Notes: generated by a model from the letters alone, not told the origin. A stretch of DNA of 64,000 nt from Haemophilus parainfluenzae (GCF_014931275.1 NZ_CP063110.1:1782001-1846000); one strand, 5' to 3'; shown: positions 18,758 to 29,945, numbered from the stretch's first letter. Numbers and translations: made by a program.

Positions 18758-19951
18758 ATGAACGAACAACGTCGAGATTTTTTTAAGAATAGTGCACTAA
18801 GCCTAGCAACAATTACATTGGGTGCAGGTTTAAGCCTTGTTCCTTCTGCTCAAGCAGAGGAAAAGCCCTCTAATACGGCAACTACTGCGGTTGAAAAATT
18901 ACCTGAAATTGAAGCTGAACTGACGCTTGCGCCAAATGTACCAAAACCGATTGAACGTAATTACCCTGCAAAAGTTGTGGTAAAACTGACCGCACTTGAG
19001 CAAATTATGGATTTAATGGATGGTGTGCAATTTAAATTCTGGACATTAAACGGCAGCGTGCCAGCTCCGTTTATTCGTGTACGTGAAGGCGATATGGTGG
19101 AAGTGCAACTTTCCAACTCAGCGAGTTCAATGATGCCGCATAGTATCGATTTCCATGCTGCCGCTGTGCCAATGGGCGGCGCTATCGCAAGTGAAACCCC
19201 ACCAACACGTACATCAACCTTCCAATTTAGGGCATTACGCTCTGGCATTTATTTATACCATTGTGGCAGTCAGCCTGTTGATATTCACCTTGCTAAAGGG
19301 ATGTATGGTTTAGTTTTAGTTGAGCCAAAAGAAGGCTTACCAAAAGTGGATCGTGAATTTTACATTATGCAAAGTGAATTCTATACAAAAGGTGAATTTG
19401 GCGATCCTGGCTTGCAACCATTCAGTATGCAAAAAGCCATTGATGAACGTCCTGAATACGTCCTCTTCAACGGTAAAGTCGGTGCAACTATGGATGGAAA
19501 TGCCTTAAAAGCGAAAACCGGTGAAACCATTCGTCTATTCGTAGGAAATGCAGGGCCTAATTTATGTTCTTCTTTCCACTTAATCGGTGCGGTATTTGAC
19601 AATGTGTATGTAGAAGGCGGCACACTTGTTAATCACAATGTTCAAACGACCTTGATTCCATCTGGCAGTGCCACCATGGTAGAAACTCGAATTGATGTGC
19701 CGGGTACTTATGTCTTTATGGATCACTCCATTTTCCGTGCTGTAAATAAAGGTACAATGGGACAAATAGTGGTAGAAGGCGAAAAAAATCCTAATATTTA
19801 TTCCGGTAAATTAAAAGACGAAGCCTTTAAAGAAGCCAATCCACAAAAACCACAACCTGTTCCTTACGAAATTGACAGTCACAAAGGAATGGATATGGGA
19901 CATTCTCCTCACGAACATTCCGATGGGAATTCCGGTGCAACAAGAAAATAG
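18758..19951 (+). CDS. nirK: Copper-containing nitrite reductase (AniA/NirK type)
   Basis: A 397-residue two-cupredoxin-domain enzyme reducing nitrite to nitric oxide in the periplasm. The export signal has a twin-arginine motif (QRRDFFK) and a probable AQA cleavage site near residue 34. All ligands are present: type 1 copper His128, Cys169, His177, Met182; type 2 copper His133, His168, His323; catalytic pair Asp131 and His274. The sequence is strikingly like Neisseria AniA, which is however lipid-anchored. A Met/His-rich tail (MDMGHSPHEH) could bind copper. Start: ATG at 18758 with GAGG six bases upstream. It sits between parE (16-base gap) and parC (10-base gap), so all three are probably cotranscribed. 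A USS near 18988 suggests long residence in the Haemophilus gene pool. Confidence 0.92.
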   Translation: MNEQRRDFFKNSALSLATITLGAGLSLVPSAQAEEKPSNTATTAVEKLPEIEAELTLAPNVPKPIERNYPAKVVVKLTALEQIMDLMDGVQFKFWTLNGSVPAPFIRVREGDMVEVQLSNSASSMMPHSIDFHAAAVPMGGAIASETPPTRTSTFQFRALRSGIYLYHCGSQPVDIHLAKGMYGLVLVEPKEGLPKVDREFYIMQSEFYTKGEFGDPGLQPFSMQKAIDERPEYVLFNGKVGATMDGNALKAKTGETIRLFVGNAGPNLCSSFHLIGAVFDNVYVEGGTLVNHNVQTTLIPSGSATMVETRIDVPGTYVFMDHSIFRAVNKGTMGQIVVEGEKNPNIYSGKLKDEAFKEANPQKPQPVPYEIDSHKGMDMGHSPHEHSDGNSGATRK

Positions 19952-19961
19952 ATAGAAGAAT

Positions 19962-22217
19962 ATGAGCAATATTAACTACGAAGGCATCGAGCAGATGCCA
20001 CTTCGCACCTTTACAGAAAAGGCTTACCTTAATTATTCAATGTACGTCATTATGGATCGTGCATTGCCTTTTATTGGCGATGGCTTAAAGCCCGTTCAAC
20101 GTCGTATTGTCTATGCGATGTCTGAACTGGGTTTAAATGCCGCGGCAAAATTTAAAAAATCCGCACGTACCGTCGGTGATGTGTTAGGTAAATTCCATCC
20201 ACATGGTGACTCCGCTTGTTATGAAGCCATGGTATTAATGGCACAACCCTTTTCTTATCGCTATCCTTTGGTAGATGGTCAAGGAAACTGGGGGGCGCCA
20301 GATGATCCTAAATCATTCGCGGCAATGCGTTATACAGAATCTCGCCTGTCCAAAATTTCTGAAATTCTATTAACTGAATTAGGTCAAGGCACTGTTGATT
20401 TCCAACCAAACTTTGATGGCACTTTAGAAGAACCACAATATTTACCTGCGCGTTTACCTCATATTCTGTTAAACGGTACTACCGGGATTGCCGTCGGAAT
20501 GGCAACAGATATTCCTCCACACAATATTAATGAAGTAGCAGATGCAGCTGTGATGCTATTAGATAATCCAAAAGCAGGATTAGATGATGTGCTCAATATC
20601 ATTCAAGGCCCTGATTTCCCAACTGAAGCGGAAATTATTTCCCCTAAAGATGATATTCGCAAAATGTATGAAACCGGTCGTGGCTCTATTAAGATGCGCG
20701 CAACATGGCATAAAGAAGATGGTGAAATCATCATTAGCGCACTTCCTCATCAATCTTCACCATCAAAAATCATTGCACAAATTGCTGAGCAAATGACCGC
20801 GAAAAAATTGCCAATGGTGGAAGATATTCGTGATGAAGCAGATTACGAAAATCCTGTGCGTATCGTGCTTGTACCACGTTCAAATCGCGTTGACACAGAT
20901 GCCTTGATGGCGCATTTATTTGCGACGACTGATCTTGAAAAAAGCTATCGTGTGAATATGAATATGATCGGGCTTGATCATAAACCAGCCGTAAAAGGCT
21001 TACTTCAAGTTCTCACTGAGTGGCTGACATTCCGTCGCACAACAGTAACACGTCGTTTACAACATCGTTTAGATAAGGTACTCGCTCGTTTACATATTTT
21101 AGATGGTTTGATGATTGCCTTCCTCAATATTGACGAAGTGATTGAGATTATTCGTACTGAAGATGAACCAAAACAAGTTTTAATGGCTCGCTTTAACTTA
21201 AGTGATGAACAGACAGAAGCCATTTTAAACTTACGTTTACGCCATTTAGCTAAATTAGAAGAACATCAATTACAAGCTGAAAAAGATAAACTTGAAGAAG
21301 AGCGGTCAAATTTAGAGTTAATTTTAGGATCTGAACGTCGCTTAAATACCCTGATTAAAAAAGAAATTCAAGAAGATGCGAAAAAATACGCCAGCCCTAG
21401 AATGTCTCAATTAGTTGAGCGTGAAGAAGCGAAAGCTATTTCTGAAAGTGAAATGACTCCAGCTGAACCAGTTACGGTCATCTTATCTGAAATGGGCTGG
21501 GTACGATGTGCAAAAGGTCATGACATTGATCCGGAAGGATTAAGCTACAAAGCAGGCGATAAATATCTCTCTCACGCTTGCGGTAAAAGCAATCAACCAG
21601 TGATCTTTATTGATAGTACTGGTCGTAGCTATGCTTTAGATCCATTAAGCTTGCCTTCTGCGCGTTCCCAAGGTGAACCGCTCACCGGTAAACTTACATT
21701 ACCGGCTGGTGCGACCATTGAACAGGTTATTATGGAAACTGAAAAACAAGAATTATTGATGGCATCAGATGCAGGATATGGTTTTATTTGCAAATTTGAA
21801 GATTTAATTGCACGTAATAAAGCAGGAAAAGCCTTGATTTCTTTGCCAGAAAATGCGAAAGTCTTGAAACCTGAGACACTTTCCGAGTCGACCTCACTTC
21901 TTGTGTCCCTCACTTCAGCGGGTCGAATGCTGATTTTTCCGGTACGGGATTTACCGGTATTATCAAAAGGGAAAGGCAACAAAATCATCAGTATTCCAGC
22001 AACGAATGCAAAAGCGCGGTCAGAATTATTGGTGAAATTGTTCTTAATTTCAGAACAAGCCAGCCTTGAGTTCCATTCCGGCAAACGAAAAATCACATTA
22101 AAACCGGAAGATCTGCAAAAATTCCGTGCGGAACGCGGCAGAAAAGGCTCTCAATTACCACGTGGATTACATAGCAATGTTGATATTGTGGTAGTTGAAC
22201 CCGAACACAACTCATAA
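19962..22217 (+). CDS. parC: DNA topoisomerase IV subunit A ParC
   Basis: A 751-residue DNA-cleaving subunit of topoisomerase IV. The winged-helix core has the quinolone-region segment [29 protein letters not shown] with Ser and Glu at the usual positions (sensitive-type residues), and the catalytic tyrosine in [10 protein letters not shown]. The C-terminal beta-pinwheel (about residues 490-740) is complete. It follows the nitrite reductase gene by 10 bases. Length matches ParC, not the longer GyrA. Confidence 0.97.
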   Translation: MSNINYEGIEQMPLRTFTEKAYLNYSMYVIMDRALPFIGDGLKPVQRRIVYAMSELGLNAAAKFKKSARTVGDVLGKFHPHGDSACYEAMVLMAQPFSYRYPLVDGQGNWGAPDDPKSFAAMRYTESRLSKISEILLTELGQGTVDFQPNFDGTLEEPQYLPARLPHILLNGTTGIAVGMATDIPPHNINEVADAAVMLLDNPKAGLDDVLNIIQGPDFPTEAEIISPKDDIRKMYETGRGSIKMRATWHKEDGEIIISALPHQSSPSKIIAQIAEQMTAKKLPMVEDIRDEADYENPVRIVLVPRSNRVDTDALMAHLFATTDLEKSYRVNMNMIGLDHKPAVKGLLQVLTEWLTFRRTTVTRRLQHRLDKVLARLHILDGLMIAFLNIDEVIEIIRTEDEPKQVLMARFNLSDEQTEAILNLRLRHLAKLEEHQLQAEKDKLEEERSNLELILGSERRLNTLIKKEIQEDAKKYASPRMSQLVEREEAKAISESEMTPAEPVTVILSEMGWVRCAKGHDIDPEGLSYKAGDKYLSHACGKSNQPVIFIDSTGRSYALDPLSLPSARSQGEPLTGKLTLPAGATIEQVIMETEKQELLMASDAGYGFICKFEDLIARNKAGKALISLPENAKVLKPETLSESTSLLVSLTSAGRMLIFPVRDLPVLSKGKGNKIISIPATNAKARSELLVKLFLISEQASLEFHSGKRKITLKPEDLQKFRAERGRKGSQLPRGLHSNVDIVVVEPEHNS

Positions 22218-22253
22218 GAATTCTCGAAACCAAACTAAATAGGAGGATATTTC

Positions 22254-23468
22254 GTGAATATTGTTTTTGATACCTATCAAACTCTTGCTTTAGCAAGCTT
22301 TGTATTATTACTTGGTTATTTTCTAGTAAAACGTATTCGCGTTTTACAAACATTCAATATCCCTGAACCTGTTGTTGGCGGCTTTATTGTGGCTATTGCA
22401 TTAACCATTTTATACAAAGTAAATGGCACTTCATTCACTTTTGAGAAAAGCTTACAAACATCTATGATGTTGGTATTCTTCTCCTCTATCGGTTTAAGTG
22501 CAAACTTTGCTCGCTTAATTAAAGGCGGAAAACCATTAGTTATCTTCCTATTGGCGGCAGCAATACTCATTGTTTGCCAAAATATCATCGGTATTTTAGG
22601 TACTCAATTATTAGGCATTGATCCTGCTTACGGCTTACTTGCTGGTTCAGTTACCCTAACCGGTGGTCATGGTACAGGTGCGGCATGGGCAGAAACATTC
22701 ACTAAAGAATTTAATCTACCGGCTGCGACAGAAATCGCCATGGCGTGTGCTACATTCGGTTTAGTCTTTGGTGGTATCTTAGGTGGTCCAGTATCTCGTT
22801 ATTTATTAAATCATCAAAAACAAGGTGAGAATCCAGAGAATGATGAAGTAGATGACGTACAAGAAGCATTTGAGCACCCAACTTATAAACGTAAAGTGAA
22901 TGCGCGCTCAATCATTGAAACCATCGCGATGCTTTCTTTATGTTTACTCATCGGTCAATATTTAGATGGCTTAACAAAAGGTACACACATTCAATTACCA
23001 ACATTCGTATGGTGTTTGTTTACAGGTGTAATCATTCGTAACAGCTTAACTCACTTATTCAAATTCCAAGTGGCTGATTCAGCGATTGATGTATTAGGTA
23101 GCGTAGGTTTATCTATCTTCTTAGCGATTGCTTTAATGTCTCTCAAACTTTGGGAATTAGCGGGTCTTGCAACAGATGTATTAGTTATCTTAGCGGTTCA
23201 AGTGGTCTTCATGGCTTTCTTCGCTATCTACGTCACATACCGCATGATGGGCAAAGATTATGATGCGATTGTATTAAGTGCGGGTCACTGTGGTTTCGGT
23301 CTCGGCGCAACACCAACTGCCGTTGCTAACATGCAAGCGATTACCAGTCGTTTCGGACCATCTCACAAAGCATTCTTAATCGTACCAATGGTAGGGGCAT
23401 TCTTTATCGACTTATTAAATGCCGGTATCTTAAAAATGTTCTTAAACGTTGTTGAAGCGCTTCACTAA
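22254..23468 (+). CDS. gltS: Sodium/glutamate symporter GltS
   Basis: A 404-residue integral membrane protein of the ESS family that imports glutamate with sodium. About ten helices; family motifs include LAGSVTLTGGHGTGAAWAE (residues about 126-144) and the internal repeat counterpart SAGHCGFGLGATPTAVANM (about 343-361). It starts with GTG at 22254, supported by a perfect AGGAGG seven bases upstream (22241-22246). It lies 36 bases after parC without a clear terminator between, so it may be the last gene of the parE-nirK-parC transcript. Confidence 0.95.
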   Translation: MNIVFDTYQTLALASFVLLLGYFLVKRIRVLQTFNIPEPVVGGFIVAIALTILYKVNGTSFTFEKSLQTSMMLVFFSSIGLSANFARLIKGGKPLVIFLLAAAILIVCQNIIGILGTQLLGIDPAYGLLAGSVTLTGGHGTGAAWAETFTKEFNLPAATEIAMACATFGLVFGGILGGPVSRYLLNHQKQGENPENDEVDDVQEAFEHPTYKRKVNARSIIETIAMLSLCLLIGQYLDGLTKGTHIQLPTFVWCLFTGVIIRNSLTHLFKFQVADSAIDVLGSVGLSIFLAIALMSLKLWELAGLATDVLVILAVQVVFMAFFAIYVTYRMMGKDYDAIVLSAGHCGFGLGATPTAVANMQAITSRFGPSHKAFLIVPMVGAFFIDLLNAGILKMFLNVVEALH

Positions 23469-23483
23469 TAAAACGTGAAAAAG

Positions 23484-23512
23484 AAAGGCTGACATTTTGT
23501 CAGCCTTTTTAC
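23484..23512 (+). terminator. Terminator after gltS
   Basis: AAAGGCTGAC / GTCAGCCTTT perfect ten-base stem with a five-base loop, followed by TT. It lies between the gltS and folC stops, convergent. Confidence 0.85.
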
Positions 23513-23524
23513 TTTGCAAACCCA

Positions 23525-24841
23525 TTATGCTAAATATTCTAAAAATTCCCCTACGGTGTGGAAAGATCCAAATACCAGCACAATGTCATTTTTATCTGCA
23601 TTTTTAACCGCACTTTGCACACCTTCAACTACAGAATCTTCAGAAACACTTCTTGCTGATGGGTAAACTGATGTTAATTTTGCATTTAAGTCATCACCCG
23701 ATTGACCACGGCAACCGCCTAATGTTACACAATGCCATTGGTCAATAACGGAAATAAGTTGGGTAAACACCGACTCGGCATCTTTATCTTTTAACATTCC
23801 GCAAACGGCAATAATGCGACCTGATATTTGTGCTTTAAGTGCGGCCAATTTCTCGGCTAAATATTTTGCTGCATGAGGATTATGCCCAACATCGATGATC
23901 ACTTTTGGCAACTGTGAATAGGATACATCCAAGCGTTCTGCCAATTTTTCTAATTGATTACCTTTCAATTGTTGGAAACGACCCACTAATTCCACTTCAA
24001 TTAATGAACGTTTAATGGTATCGACAGAAATATCAAAAGGCATCTGTTCAACAGCAGCCAAAGCTGTTGCCGCATTAGCTAATGGAATTTGGCAAAACGG
24101 CAGATTTTCTAACCGCACTTTATTGCTCTGCCACATCCAAGTTTGCTCATTGGCTTTAAACGACCAAGTGACATCTCGGCGTGAAACGTGGCAATGTAAT
24201 TTCTCCGCTTGTTCTAGCATTGGTTGCGGAACATTGGGTTCGCCAATTACAACCGGTTTATTCGCGCGGAAAATCCCCGCTTTTTCAAAGCCAATTTCTT
24301 CGCGAGTTGAACCTAGAAAATCTATATGATCAATATCAATACTGGTGATAACCGCCAGATCATTATCGACAATATTGGTTGCATCTAAGCGTCCACCAAG
24401 CCCTACTTCTAAAATCACGACATCAAGCTTCGCTTGTTTGAATAAATGCAAAGCTGATAAGGTGCTAAATTCAAAATAAGTGAGGGACTGCGTTTTATAC
24501 TTTTCGATGAAATCAAAAGAAGCGGTATGCATTTCATCTGGTAAGTCTTGATTTTGAATACGAACACGTTCGTTATAACGCAATAAATGAGGTGAGGAAT
24601 ACACACCCACACGCAAACCGTGATTTAACAAAATAGTTTCAAGCAAACGACAAGTCGTGCCTTTGCCATTTGTCCCCCCCACCGTGATCACATAAGGTGC
24701 GGGATTCAAAAGGTCCAATTCTTCTGCCACGGATTTAATGCGTTCTAGCCCTAAATCAATAGCTTTAAAGTGACTGTTTTCCAAATAAGAAAGCCACTCA
24801 GCGAGTGGCGAAGTGGCTTTTAAATTTATTGTATTACTCAT
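23525..24841 (-). CDS. folC: Dihydrofolate/folylpolyglutamate synthase FolC
   Basis: A 438-residue ATP-dependent ligase that makes dihydrofolate and adds glutamates to folates. The ATP loop [15 protein letters not shown] lies at residues about 54-68, followed by [13 protein letters not shown] and the conserved [13 protein letters not shown]. The C-terminal domain contains [13 protein letters not shown] chose ATG 24841, which overlaps the last codons of accD by eight bases, rather than a TTG nine bases earlier. The accD-folC operon is a classic gammaproteobacterial pair. A USS lies at about 23606. Confidence 0.95.
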   Translation of the reverse strand: MSNTINLKATSPLAEWLSYLENSHFKAIDLGLERIKSVAEELDLLNPAPYVITVGGTNGKGTTCRLLETILLNHGLRVGVYSSPHLLRYNERVRIQNQDLPDEMHTASFDFIEKYKTQSLTYFEFSTLSALHLFKQAKLDVVILEVGLGGRLDATNIVDNDLAVITSIDIDHIDFLGSTREEIGFEKAGIFRANKPVVIGEPNVPQPMLEQAEKLHCHVSRRDVTWSFKANEQTWMWQSNKVRLENLPFCQIPLANAATALAAVEQMPFDISVDTIKRSLIEVELVGRFQQLKGNQLEKLAERLDVSYSQLPKVIIDVGHNPHAAKYLAEKLAALKAQISGRIIAVCGMLKDKDAESVFTQLISVIDQWHCVTLGGCRGQSGDDLNAKLTSVYPSARSVSEDSVVEGVQSAVKNADKNDIVLVFGSFHTVGEFLEYLA

Positions 24842-25724
24842 GTTCAACAACTTCTACTTCAACAAAAGGTGAAGGTTGATTGGTGAGTTTGCTTAAAAGG
24901 TTTCCAAGGGTTGAACGCATTTCTGAACGCTTCACGATCATATCAATCGCCCCTTTCTCGAGTAAGAATTCACTACGTTGGAAGCCTTCTGGTAATTTTT
25001 CACGTACGGTTTGTTCGATAACACGTGGGCCCGCAAAACCGATTAATGCTTTTGGCTCAGCAATGTTTACATCACCTAACATCGCAAAACTTGCAGATAC
25101 CCCACCTAATGTTGGGTCAGTTAATACAGAAATAAACGGTACGCCTTTTTCACGCATTTTTGCTAATACTGCACTGGTTTTTGCCATTTGCATTAAGGAG
25201 AAAAGTGCTTCTTGCATACGTGCACCACCACTTGCAGAGAAACAAACAAACGGACAATTTAACTCCATTGCTTTTTCTGCCGCTTTTACAAATTTTGAAC
25301 CCACAACAGAGCCCATTGAACCGCCCATGAAACTAAAGTTAGATGCGGCAACAACTACAGGCATGTTGTAAAGTGTACCCGTCATTGTGATTAACGCATC
25401 TTTTTCACCGGTTTCTTTTTGTGCAGCAGTAATACGATCTTTATATTTTTTTAAATCTTTAAATTTAAGAATATCTTTTGGTTCTAAATCAGCCGACAAT
25501 TCTTGGCTTGAACCCTCATCTAATAAAGCTAAAAGGCGCTCACGAGCATCAATGCGCATATGATGGCCGCATTTTGGGCAAACATGTAAATTACGTTTTA
25601 CTTCTTCGCCGTAAAGGACTTGTTCGCAAGAGGTACATTTTGTCCAAACCCCTTCTGGCACGTTTGCTTTACGTGATGTAGCGGAAGAGGTTCCTTTGCT
25701 AAAAATTTTATCAATCCAGCTCAT
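24834..25724 (-). CDS. accD: Acetyl-CoA carboxylase carboxyltransferase subunit beta AccD
   Basis: A 296-residue subunit that, with AccA, transfers CO2 from carboxybiotin to acetyl-CoA to give malonyl-CoA, the first step of fatty acid synthesis. The N-terminal zinc ribbon has four cysteines (CTSCEQ...CPKCGHH, residues about 29-51). The crotonase-fold carboxyltransferase domain shows [24 protein letters not shown] and [18 protein letters not shown]. Length is typical. folC overlaps its end; truA lies upstream with a 65-base gap. Confidence 0.97.
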   Translation of the reverse strand: MSWIDKIFSKGTSSATSRKANVPEGVWTKCTSCEQVLYGEEVKRNLHVCPKCGHHMRIDARERLLALLDEGSSQELSADLEPKDILKFKDLKKYKDRITAAQKETGEKDALITMTGTLYNMPVVVAASNFSFMGGSMGSVVGSKFVKAAEKAMELNCPFVCFSASGGARMQEALFSLMQMAKTSAVLAKMREKGVPFISVLTDPTLGGVSASFAMLGDVNIAEPKALIGFAGPRVIEQTVREKLPEGFQRSEFLLEKGAIDMIVKRSEMRSTLGNLLSKLTNQPSPFVEVEVVEHE

Positions 25725-25789
25725 TTTTTACCTTTTTTATTAACTAGAAAAGTTTGCGTATTTAATCATAATTTAGCGAAATTTGCTAG

Positions 25790-26584
25790 TCAGATGAGAT
25801 TATCTTCTAAAAACAACGGCCCTAAATTTTTCTGTGGAATCGCAAATTTTTCAGGGTAAATGACATTCACTAAATATAAGCCTTCAGGTTTCGCTGTTGG
25901 AGCAGCTAATTTACGATCTTTTTGCTCTAACAACCATTTCATCCACTCAACAGGTTGATTGCCTGCGCCGACTTCTATCAAGCTTCCCACAATATTGCGT
26001 ACCATATGATGCACAAAAGCATTGGCTTGAATATCCACAATAATGTACTGCCCTTTTCGCACCACATTTAAATGATGCACATTTCGCCAAGGGGTATTCG
26101 ATTGGCATTGTGCTGCGCGGAAAGAGGAAAAATCATTTTCGCCCAATAAAAACTGCCCCGCTTGGTGCATTTTCTTTTCGTCCAAATCTAAATGGCAATG
26201 GGTAATTCCTTCTGGCAAAATGGCTGAACGTAATTTATTACAATATAAAATATAACGATAACGACGCGCGGTTGCCGAGAAACGAGCATGAAATTCATCA
26301 TCCACCACTTTTGCCCAACTCACTGAAATATCATCAGGCAAATTCGCATTGGTACCAAATGCCCAAGCTTTTTCAGGACGAACTGCTGTGGTTTCAAAAT
26401 GCACGACTTGTCCTGTGCCATGTACTCCAGAGTCTGTTCTGCCCGCACAAAACACTTCAATTTTTTCATTTGCCACAAAAGATAACGCTTTTTCTAATTC
26501 TTCTTGCACACTGCGTACTTTCTCTTGTCGCTGCCAGCCACAATACTGTTTTCCGTTATATTCAATGCCTAAGGCTATCTTCAT
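25790..26584 (-). CDS. truA: tRNA pseudouridine(38-40) synthase TruA
   Basis: A 264-residue enzyme modifying U38-U40 in the anticodon arm of many tRNAs. The catalytic motif [18 protein letters not shown] contains Asp51, and the second conserved block [18 protein letters not shown] is near residues 187-204. The start has AGGAG about nine bases upstream. It lies upstream of accD on the same strand. Nothing unusual. Confidence 0.96.
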   Translation of the reverse strand: MKIALGIEYNGKQYCGWQRQEKVRSVQEELEKALSFVANEKIEVFCAGRTDSGVHGTGQVVHFETTAVRPEKAWAFGTNANLPDDISVSWAKVVDDEFHARFSATARRYRYILYCNKLRSAILPEGITHCHLDLDEKKMHQAGQFLLGENDFSSFRAAQCQSNTPWRNVHHLNVVRKGQYIIVDIQANAFVHHMVRNIVGSLIEVGAGNQPVEWMKWLLEQKDRKLAAPTAKPEGLYLVNVIYPEKFAIPQKNLGPLFLEDNLI

Positions 26585-26638
26585 TGGAAAATACTCCTAA
26601 AACGATTTCAAATTTGACCGCACTTTGCCCGAAAAGAA

Positions 26639-26671
26639 AAAACACCAATAACTCATCATTATTGGTGTTCT
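26639..26671 (-). terminator. Terminator after rplY
   Basis: AACACCAATAA / TTATTGGTGTT perfect eleven-base stem with a seven-base loop; on the minus strand the stem runs into TTTTTTC. It lies 17 bases after the rplY stop. Confidence 0.85.
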
Positions 26672-26687
26672 TATCACAAGCTAAAAA

Positions 26688-26975
26688 TTAAGCACGTTTG
26701 AAGTCAATGTGAACCAATTTTGGTTTGAATGGGTGACGTTGCATTGCTTGAACTTTCACTGCAACTTCTTTACCTTCAACCACTAAAGTGATTACATCGC
26801 TATAGAAAGAATCGTGAGCTTGTGCGTTGTTTAATTCATCGTGATTTAAGATGATTGAAACAGGTGCTTCGCTGCCACCATAAATGATTGCAGGGATTTG
26901 ACCGTTGTGACGCAGGCGGCGGCTCGCACCCTTACCTTGCGCTTGACGAACTTCAGCGTTAAATTTAAATGCCAT
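26688..26975 (-). CDS. rplY: 50S ribosomal protein L25, short form
   Basis: A 95-residue L25 that binds 5S rRNA, the short gammaproteobacterial form without the C-terminal CTC-type extension. The N-terminal [30 protein letters not shown] is diagnostic, and the protein ends LVHIDFKRA as in E. coli. It is monocistronic with a terminator at 26639. The leader upstream carries two hairpins (27009-27063), described separately, which fits the known autoregulation of rplY in enterobacteria. Confidence 0.97.
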   Translation of the reverse strand: MAFKFNAEVRQAQGKGASRRLRHNGQIPAIIYGGSEAPVSIILNHDELNNAQAHDSFYSDVITLVVEGKEVAVKVQAMQRHPFKPKLVHIDFKRA

Positions 26976-27008
26976 TTTAATGTTCTCTTGATTAAAAGTT
27001 TAAAATAA

Positions 27009-27063
27009 AAAATTGCAGGCGACCCAGCAATTTTCCTAAATTTGCTCAAAGACAAACTTTGAG
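27009..27063 (-). promoter_or_regulatory. Two-hairpin leader of rplY, possible autoregulatory or attenuator element
   Basis: Read on the minus strand, the first hairpin is CTCAAAG/CTTTGAG (27045-27063) and the second is AAAATTGC/GCAATTTT around TGGGTCGCCT (27009-27034). The second is followed by TTTATTTT, which makes it look like an intrinsic terminator inside the leader. L25 represses its own mRNA in E. coli relatives. I infer, but cannot show, that this is the equivalent element. Confidence 0.45.
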
Positions 27064-27201
27064 AGCGACGGATTATAAAATATTCAGCCCCACAATGCAA
27101 ATTTACTCAGCAAATTTTTTCTAGGCTTTTCAAGGCAAAGCGATTAAAATAAGCCCCAATTTTTAATTAATTTTAACTAACTGATTGTAAGTGGGTTTCA
27201 A

Positions 27202-27810
27202 ATGGAATTTCTTATCAGCTTTTTTACCGATTACGGTTATTGGGCGGTGCTATTTGTTCTTATTATTTGTGGCTTTGGTGTACCCATTCCAGAAGATATC
27301 ACGCTCGTATCCGGTGGCGTAATTGCTGGTCTTTATCCTGAAAGTGTCAATTCCCATTTAATGTTATTAGTCAGTATGATTGGTGTGCTTGCTGGTGACT
27401 CTTGTATGTATTGGCTTGGTCGCATTTACGGCACCCGAATTCTTCGTTTCCGCCCAATGCGCAAAGTACTCACCTTACAACGCTTAAAAATGGTGCGTGA
27501 AAAATTTGCCCAATACGGCAACCGTGTTTTATTTGTGGCTCGTTTCCTTCCAGGATTACGCGCGCCAATTTATATGGTTTCTGGTATTACCCGCCGCGTC
27601 AGTTACACACGCTTTGTATTAATTGATTTCTGTGCGGCTATTATTTCCGTACCAATTTGGGTTTATCTTGGCGAATTAGGCGCTAAAAACTTAGATTGGT
27701 TACACGAACAAATTCAAAAAGGTCAGCTTGTAATTTACATCCTTGTTGGTGCATTAGCGGTTTTCTTATTCTGGAAATGGAAAAAAGCGAAGAAATCTAA
27801 AGTTAACTAA
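27202..27810 (+). CDS. DedA family membrane protein
   Basis: A 202-residue DedA/SNARE-associated superfamily protein with about five helices. DedA proteins support undecaprenyl-phosphate or phospholipid flipping and membrane homeostasis. Conserved features: the re-entrant loop segment ICGFGVPIPEDITLVSGG (acidic Glu/Asp pair), GDSCMYWLGRIYG and FVARFLPGLRAPIYMVSG with its essential arginines. It is single-gene, convergent with ribE, with a USS-pair terminator between. Which of the DedA subtypes it is cannot be decided from length alone. Confidence 0.9.
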   Translation: MEFLISFFTDYGYWAVLFVLIICGFGVPIPEDITLVSGGVIAGLYPESVNSHLMLLVSMIGVLAGDSCMYWLGRIYGTRILRFRPMRKVLTLQRLKMVREKFAQYGNRVLFVARFLPGLRAPIYMVSGITRRVSYTRFVLIDFCAAIISVPIWVYLGELGAKNLDWLHEQIQKGQLVIYILVGALAVFLFWKWKKAKKSKVN

Positions 27811-27826
27811 TCTCATACAATCCAAT

Positions 27827-27873
27827 AAAAAGTGCGGTAAAAAACAACATCATTTTCTACCGCACTTTTTTTT
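27827..27873. terminator. USS-pair terminator between dedA and ribE
   Basis: AAAAAGTGCGGT (27827-27838) and ACCGCACTTTTT (27859-27870) form a twelve-base stem ending in T-runs on both strands. It is bidirectional between convergent genes. Confidence 0.9.
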
Positions 27874-27881
27874 CATTCCAA

Positions 27882-28493
27882 CTAAGCTTTAGCTGCTAAA
27901 TATCGTTCCACTGTATCCACAATCGCTTGAGTTTGTGGATCGATTTCGATATTCACTAAATCACCAATTTGGCGTTTGCCGATCAAGGTTCTATGTAAAG
28001 TTTCAGGGATTAAATTCACGCAGAATTCATCGTCTTTCACTTCACCAATAGTAAGGCTGATGCCATCAATCGCGATAAATCCTTTGGTAAGAATATATTT
28101 CATCACGTCTTTAGTAGGTAATTTAAACCAAACCTGACGATTATTGTCGCTTTCAATAATTTGTGAAACGCTTGCGGTACAATAAACATGGCCAGATAAA
28201 ATATGCCCACCAATTTCTGCGCCCATTTGCATTGCGCGTTCGATATTGACAAAATCCCCTGCGTTTAAGTTGCCAAGATTGGTGATACGCAAGGTTTCTT
28301 GCATTAAGTCAAAGCTCACAAGATCGTCATGAATTTCAGTCACCGTCAAGCACACGCCATTATTTGCCACTGATGCACCGATTTCTAGACCTTTTCGCAT
28401 TTCAGCTGGTAATTTTACGATCTGTGTTCTAAAATTATCGCTATCTTTAATTGCATGAATTTGGGCGATGCCCTGTACAATACCTGTAAACAT
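27882..28493 (-). CDS. ribE: Riboflavin synthase alpha subunit RibE
   Basis: A 203-residue enzyme that dismutates two lumazines to riboflavin. It consists of two homologous lumazine-binding repeats (about residues 1-97 and 98-203), each starting with a typical block: [15 protein letters not shown] and [17 protein letters not shown]. The gene is divergent from norM with a 46-base gap that is too short for an FMN riboswitch. Length is standard. Confidence 0.96.
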   Translation of the reverse strand: MFTGIVQGIAQIHAIKDSDNFRTQIVKLPAEMRKGLEIGASVANNGVCLTVTEIHDDLVSFDLMQETLRITNLGNLNAGDFVNIERAMQMGAEIGGHILSGHVYCTASVSQIIESDNNRQVWFKLPTKDVMKYILTKGFIAIDGISLTIGEVKDDEFCVNLIPETLHRTLIGKRQIGDLVNIEIDPQTQAIVDTVERYLAAKA

Positions 28494-28539
28494 TATTATT
28501 CCTTCATTAAAAATTTTTCCAATATTATAGCAATAATTT

Positions 28540-29937
28540 ATGAATTCTCGTCTTTTTTCTCAATACCGTATTGATATTCAAAAACTTATCCGAATTGCGA
28601 CACCAATTGGGCTTGCCCAGTTAGCTCAAACTGGCATGGGCACCGTGGATGTGATTATGGCTGGGCGTGTGAGCTCGGCTGATGTAGGCGGTGTCGGTAT
28701 TGGAGCCTCCATTTGGCTACCTTTGGTACTTTTCGGGCAAGGATTATTACTCGCCTTGCCACCAACAATTTCCTATTTAAATGGTTCAGGACAACGCCAT
28801 CGCATTGCTCACCAAGTGAGACAAGGCCTTTGGATTTCATTTTTAGTGATGATACCCCTTGCACTCATCATCTATCATAATGATTTCATATTGCAGTTTA
28901 TGAATATGGATGCCCACATGGCAGATGTGACGATGAATTATTTGCGTGCGATGGTGTGGGGCTTGCCTGCCTATTTATTGCTGATTAATTTCCGCTGTTT
29001 GAATGATGGCATTGCTAAGACCAAACCGGCCATGGTGATTACCTTCATGGGGTTAATGCTGAATATTCCGCTGAATTATATGTTTATTTACGGCAAATTT
29101 GGTGCACCTGCACTGGGCGGTGTCGGTTGTGGTGTAGCAACAGCTATTGTCAACTGGGCGATGGCAATCTTGATGATTACCTATTCTGCCAAAAACTATA
29201 ACGAACGTAGTTTGAAAGTCTTTGAAAAGATTATTGAAAAGCCTAACATCAAAACACTGAAAAAATTGACCGCACTTGGTTTACCTATTGCCATTGCGCT
29301 GTGCAGTGAAGTGTCACTGTTTGCATTAAGTAGTTTATTACTTTCCCCATTAGGTGCGGATGTGGTCGCCAGCCACCAAATTGCCTTAAATACCAGTGCT
29401 GTAGCCTTTATGTTCCCCATGTCTATTGCGATGTCTGCAACCATTTTAGTAGCGCAAGAGCTTGGTAATCACGCGCCACAAAAAGCCAAAATCATGGCTC
29501 ACGCGGCTATTATTCTTGGCTTGATTGCGGCAAGTGTATTGGCATTGGTGATTTGGGTATTTAGTGCAGAGATTGCCGCATTAATTGTTGGTGATAATGC
29601 CACCGTTATTGCTCTTTCAGGCAGCTTATTAGCGATGGCAGCGATTTATCAATTTTCAGATTCAGTACAAGTCGTTGTGAGCGGTATTTTACGTGGCTAT
29701 AAAGACACTAAAATTATCCTTTATATTACGTTACTTGCTTATTGGGGCGTAGGTATCCCCGTTGGGTATATTCTTTCCCGCACAGATTGGATTGTTCCAA
29801 GCATCGGCGCAAAAGGTTTCTGGGTAGCGTTTATCATTGCCTTAACCATTGCTGCTGCTTTACTCTTTATGCGTATGCGAAAAATCCAATCACAACCAGA
29901 TGAAGCCATTATTCAACAGTTAGAAAGATTGAAATAG
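28540..29937 (+). CDS. norM: MATE family multidrug exporter NorM/HmrM
   Basis: A 465-residue sodium- or proton-driven efflux pump with 12 helices in two MatE halves (about residues 20-180 and 245-405). Characteristic segments are [23 protein letters not shown] and [20 protein letters not shown]. influenzae HmrM, which I recall lying next to riboflavin synthase, exports dyes and norfloxacin with sodium; the same neighbour is seen here. It ends in a USS-pair terminator. Confidence in the family is high; the drug range is inferred. Confidence 0.93.
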   Translation: MNSRLFSQYRIDIQKLIRIATPIGLAQLAQTGMGTVDVIMAGRVSSADVGGVGIGASIWLPLVLFGQGLLLALPPTISYLNGSGQRHRIAHQVRQGLWISFLVMIPLALIIYHNDFILQFMNMDAHMADVTMNYLRAMVWGLPAYLLLINFRCLNDGIAKTKPAMVITFMGLMLNIPLNYMFIYGKFGAPALGGVGCGVATAIVNWAMAILMITYSAKNYNERSLKVFEKIIEKPNIKTLKKLTALGLPIAIALCSEVSLFALSSLLLSPLGADVVASHQIALNTSAVAFMFPMSIAMSATILVAQELGNHAPQKAKIMAHAAIILGLIAASVLALVIWVFSAEIAALIVGDNATVIALSGSLLAMAAIYQFSDSVQVVVSGILRGYKDTKIILYITLLAYWGVGIPVGYILSRTDWIVPSIGAKGFWVAFIIALTIAAALLFMRMRKIQSQPDEAIIQQLERLK

Positions 29938-29945
29938 TTAAGGTA

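Noticed and set aside
21629..22096. 155-residue open frame antisense to parC
   Set aside because: Shadow of the parC C-terminal domain; no independent evidence.
24669..24675. Seven-C run in folC
   Set aside because: It encodes the invariant Gly-Gly of the ATP loop in an essential gene; a codon-use accident, not a switch.
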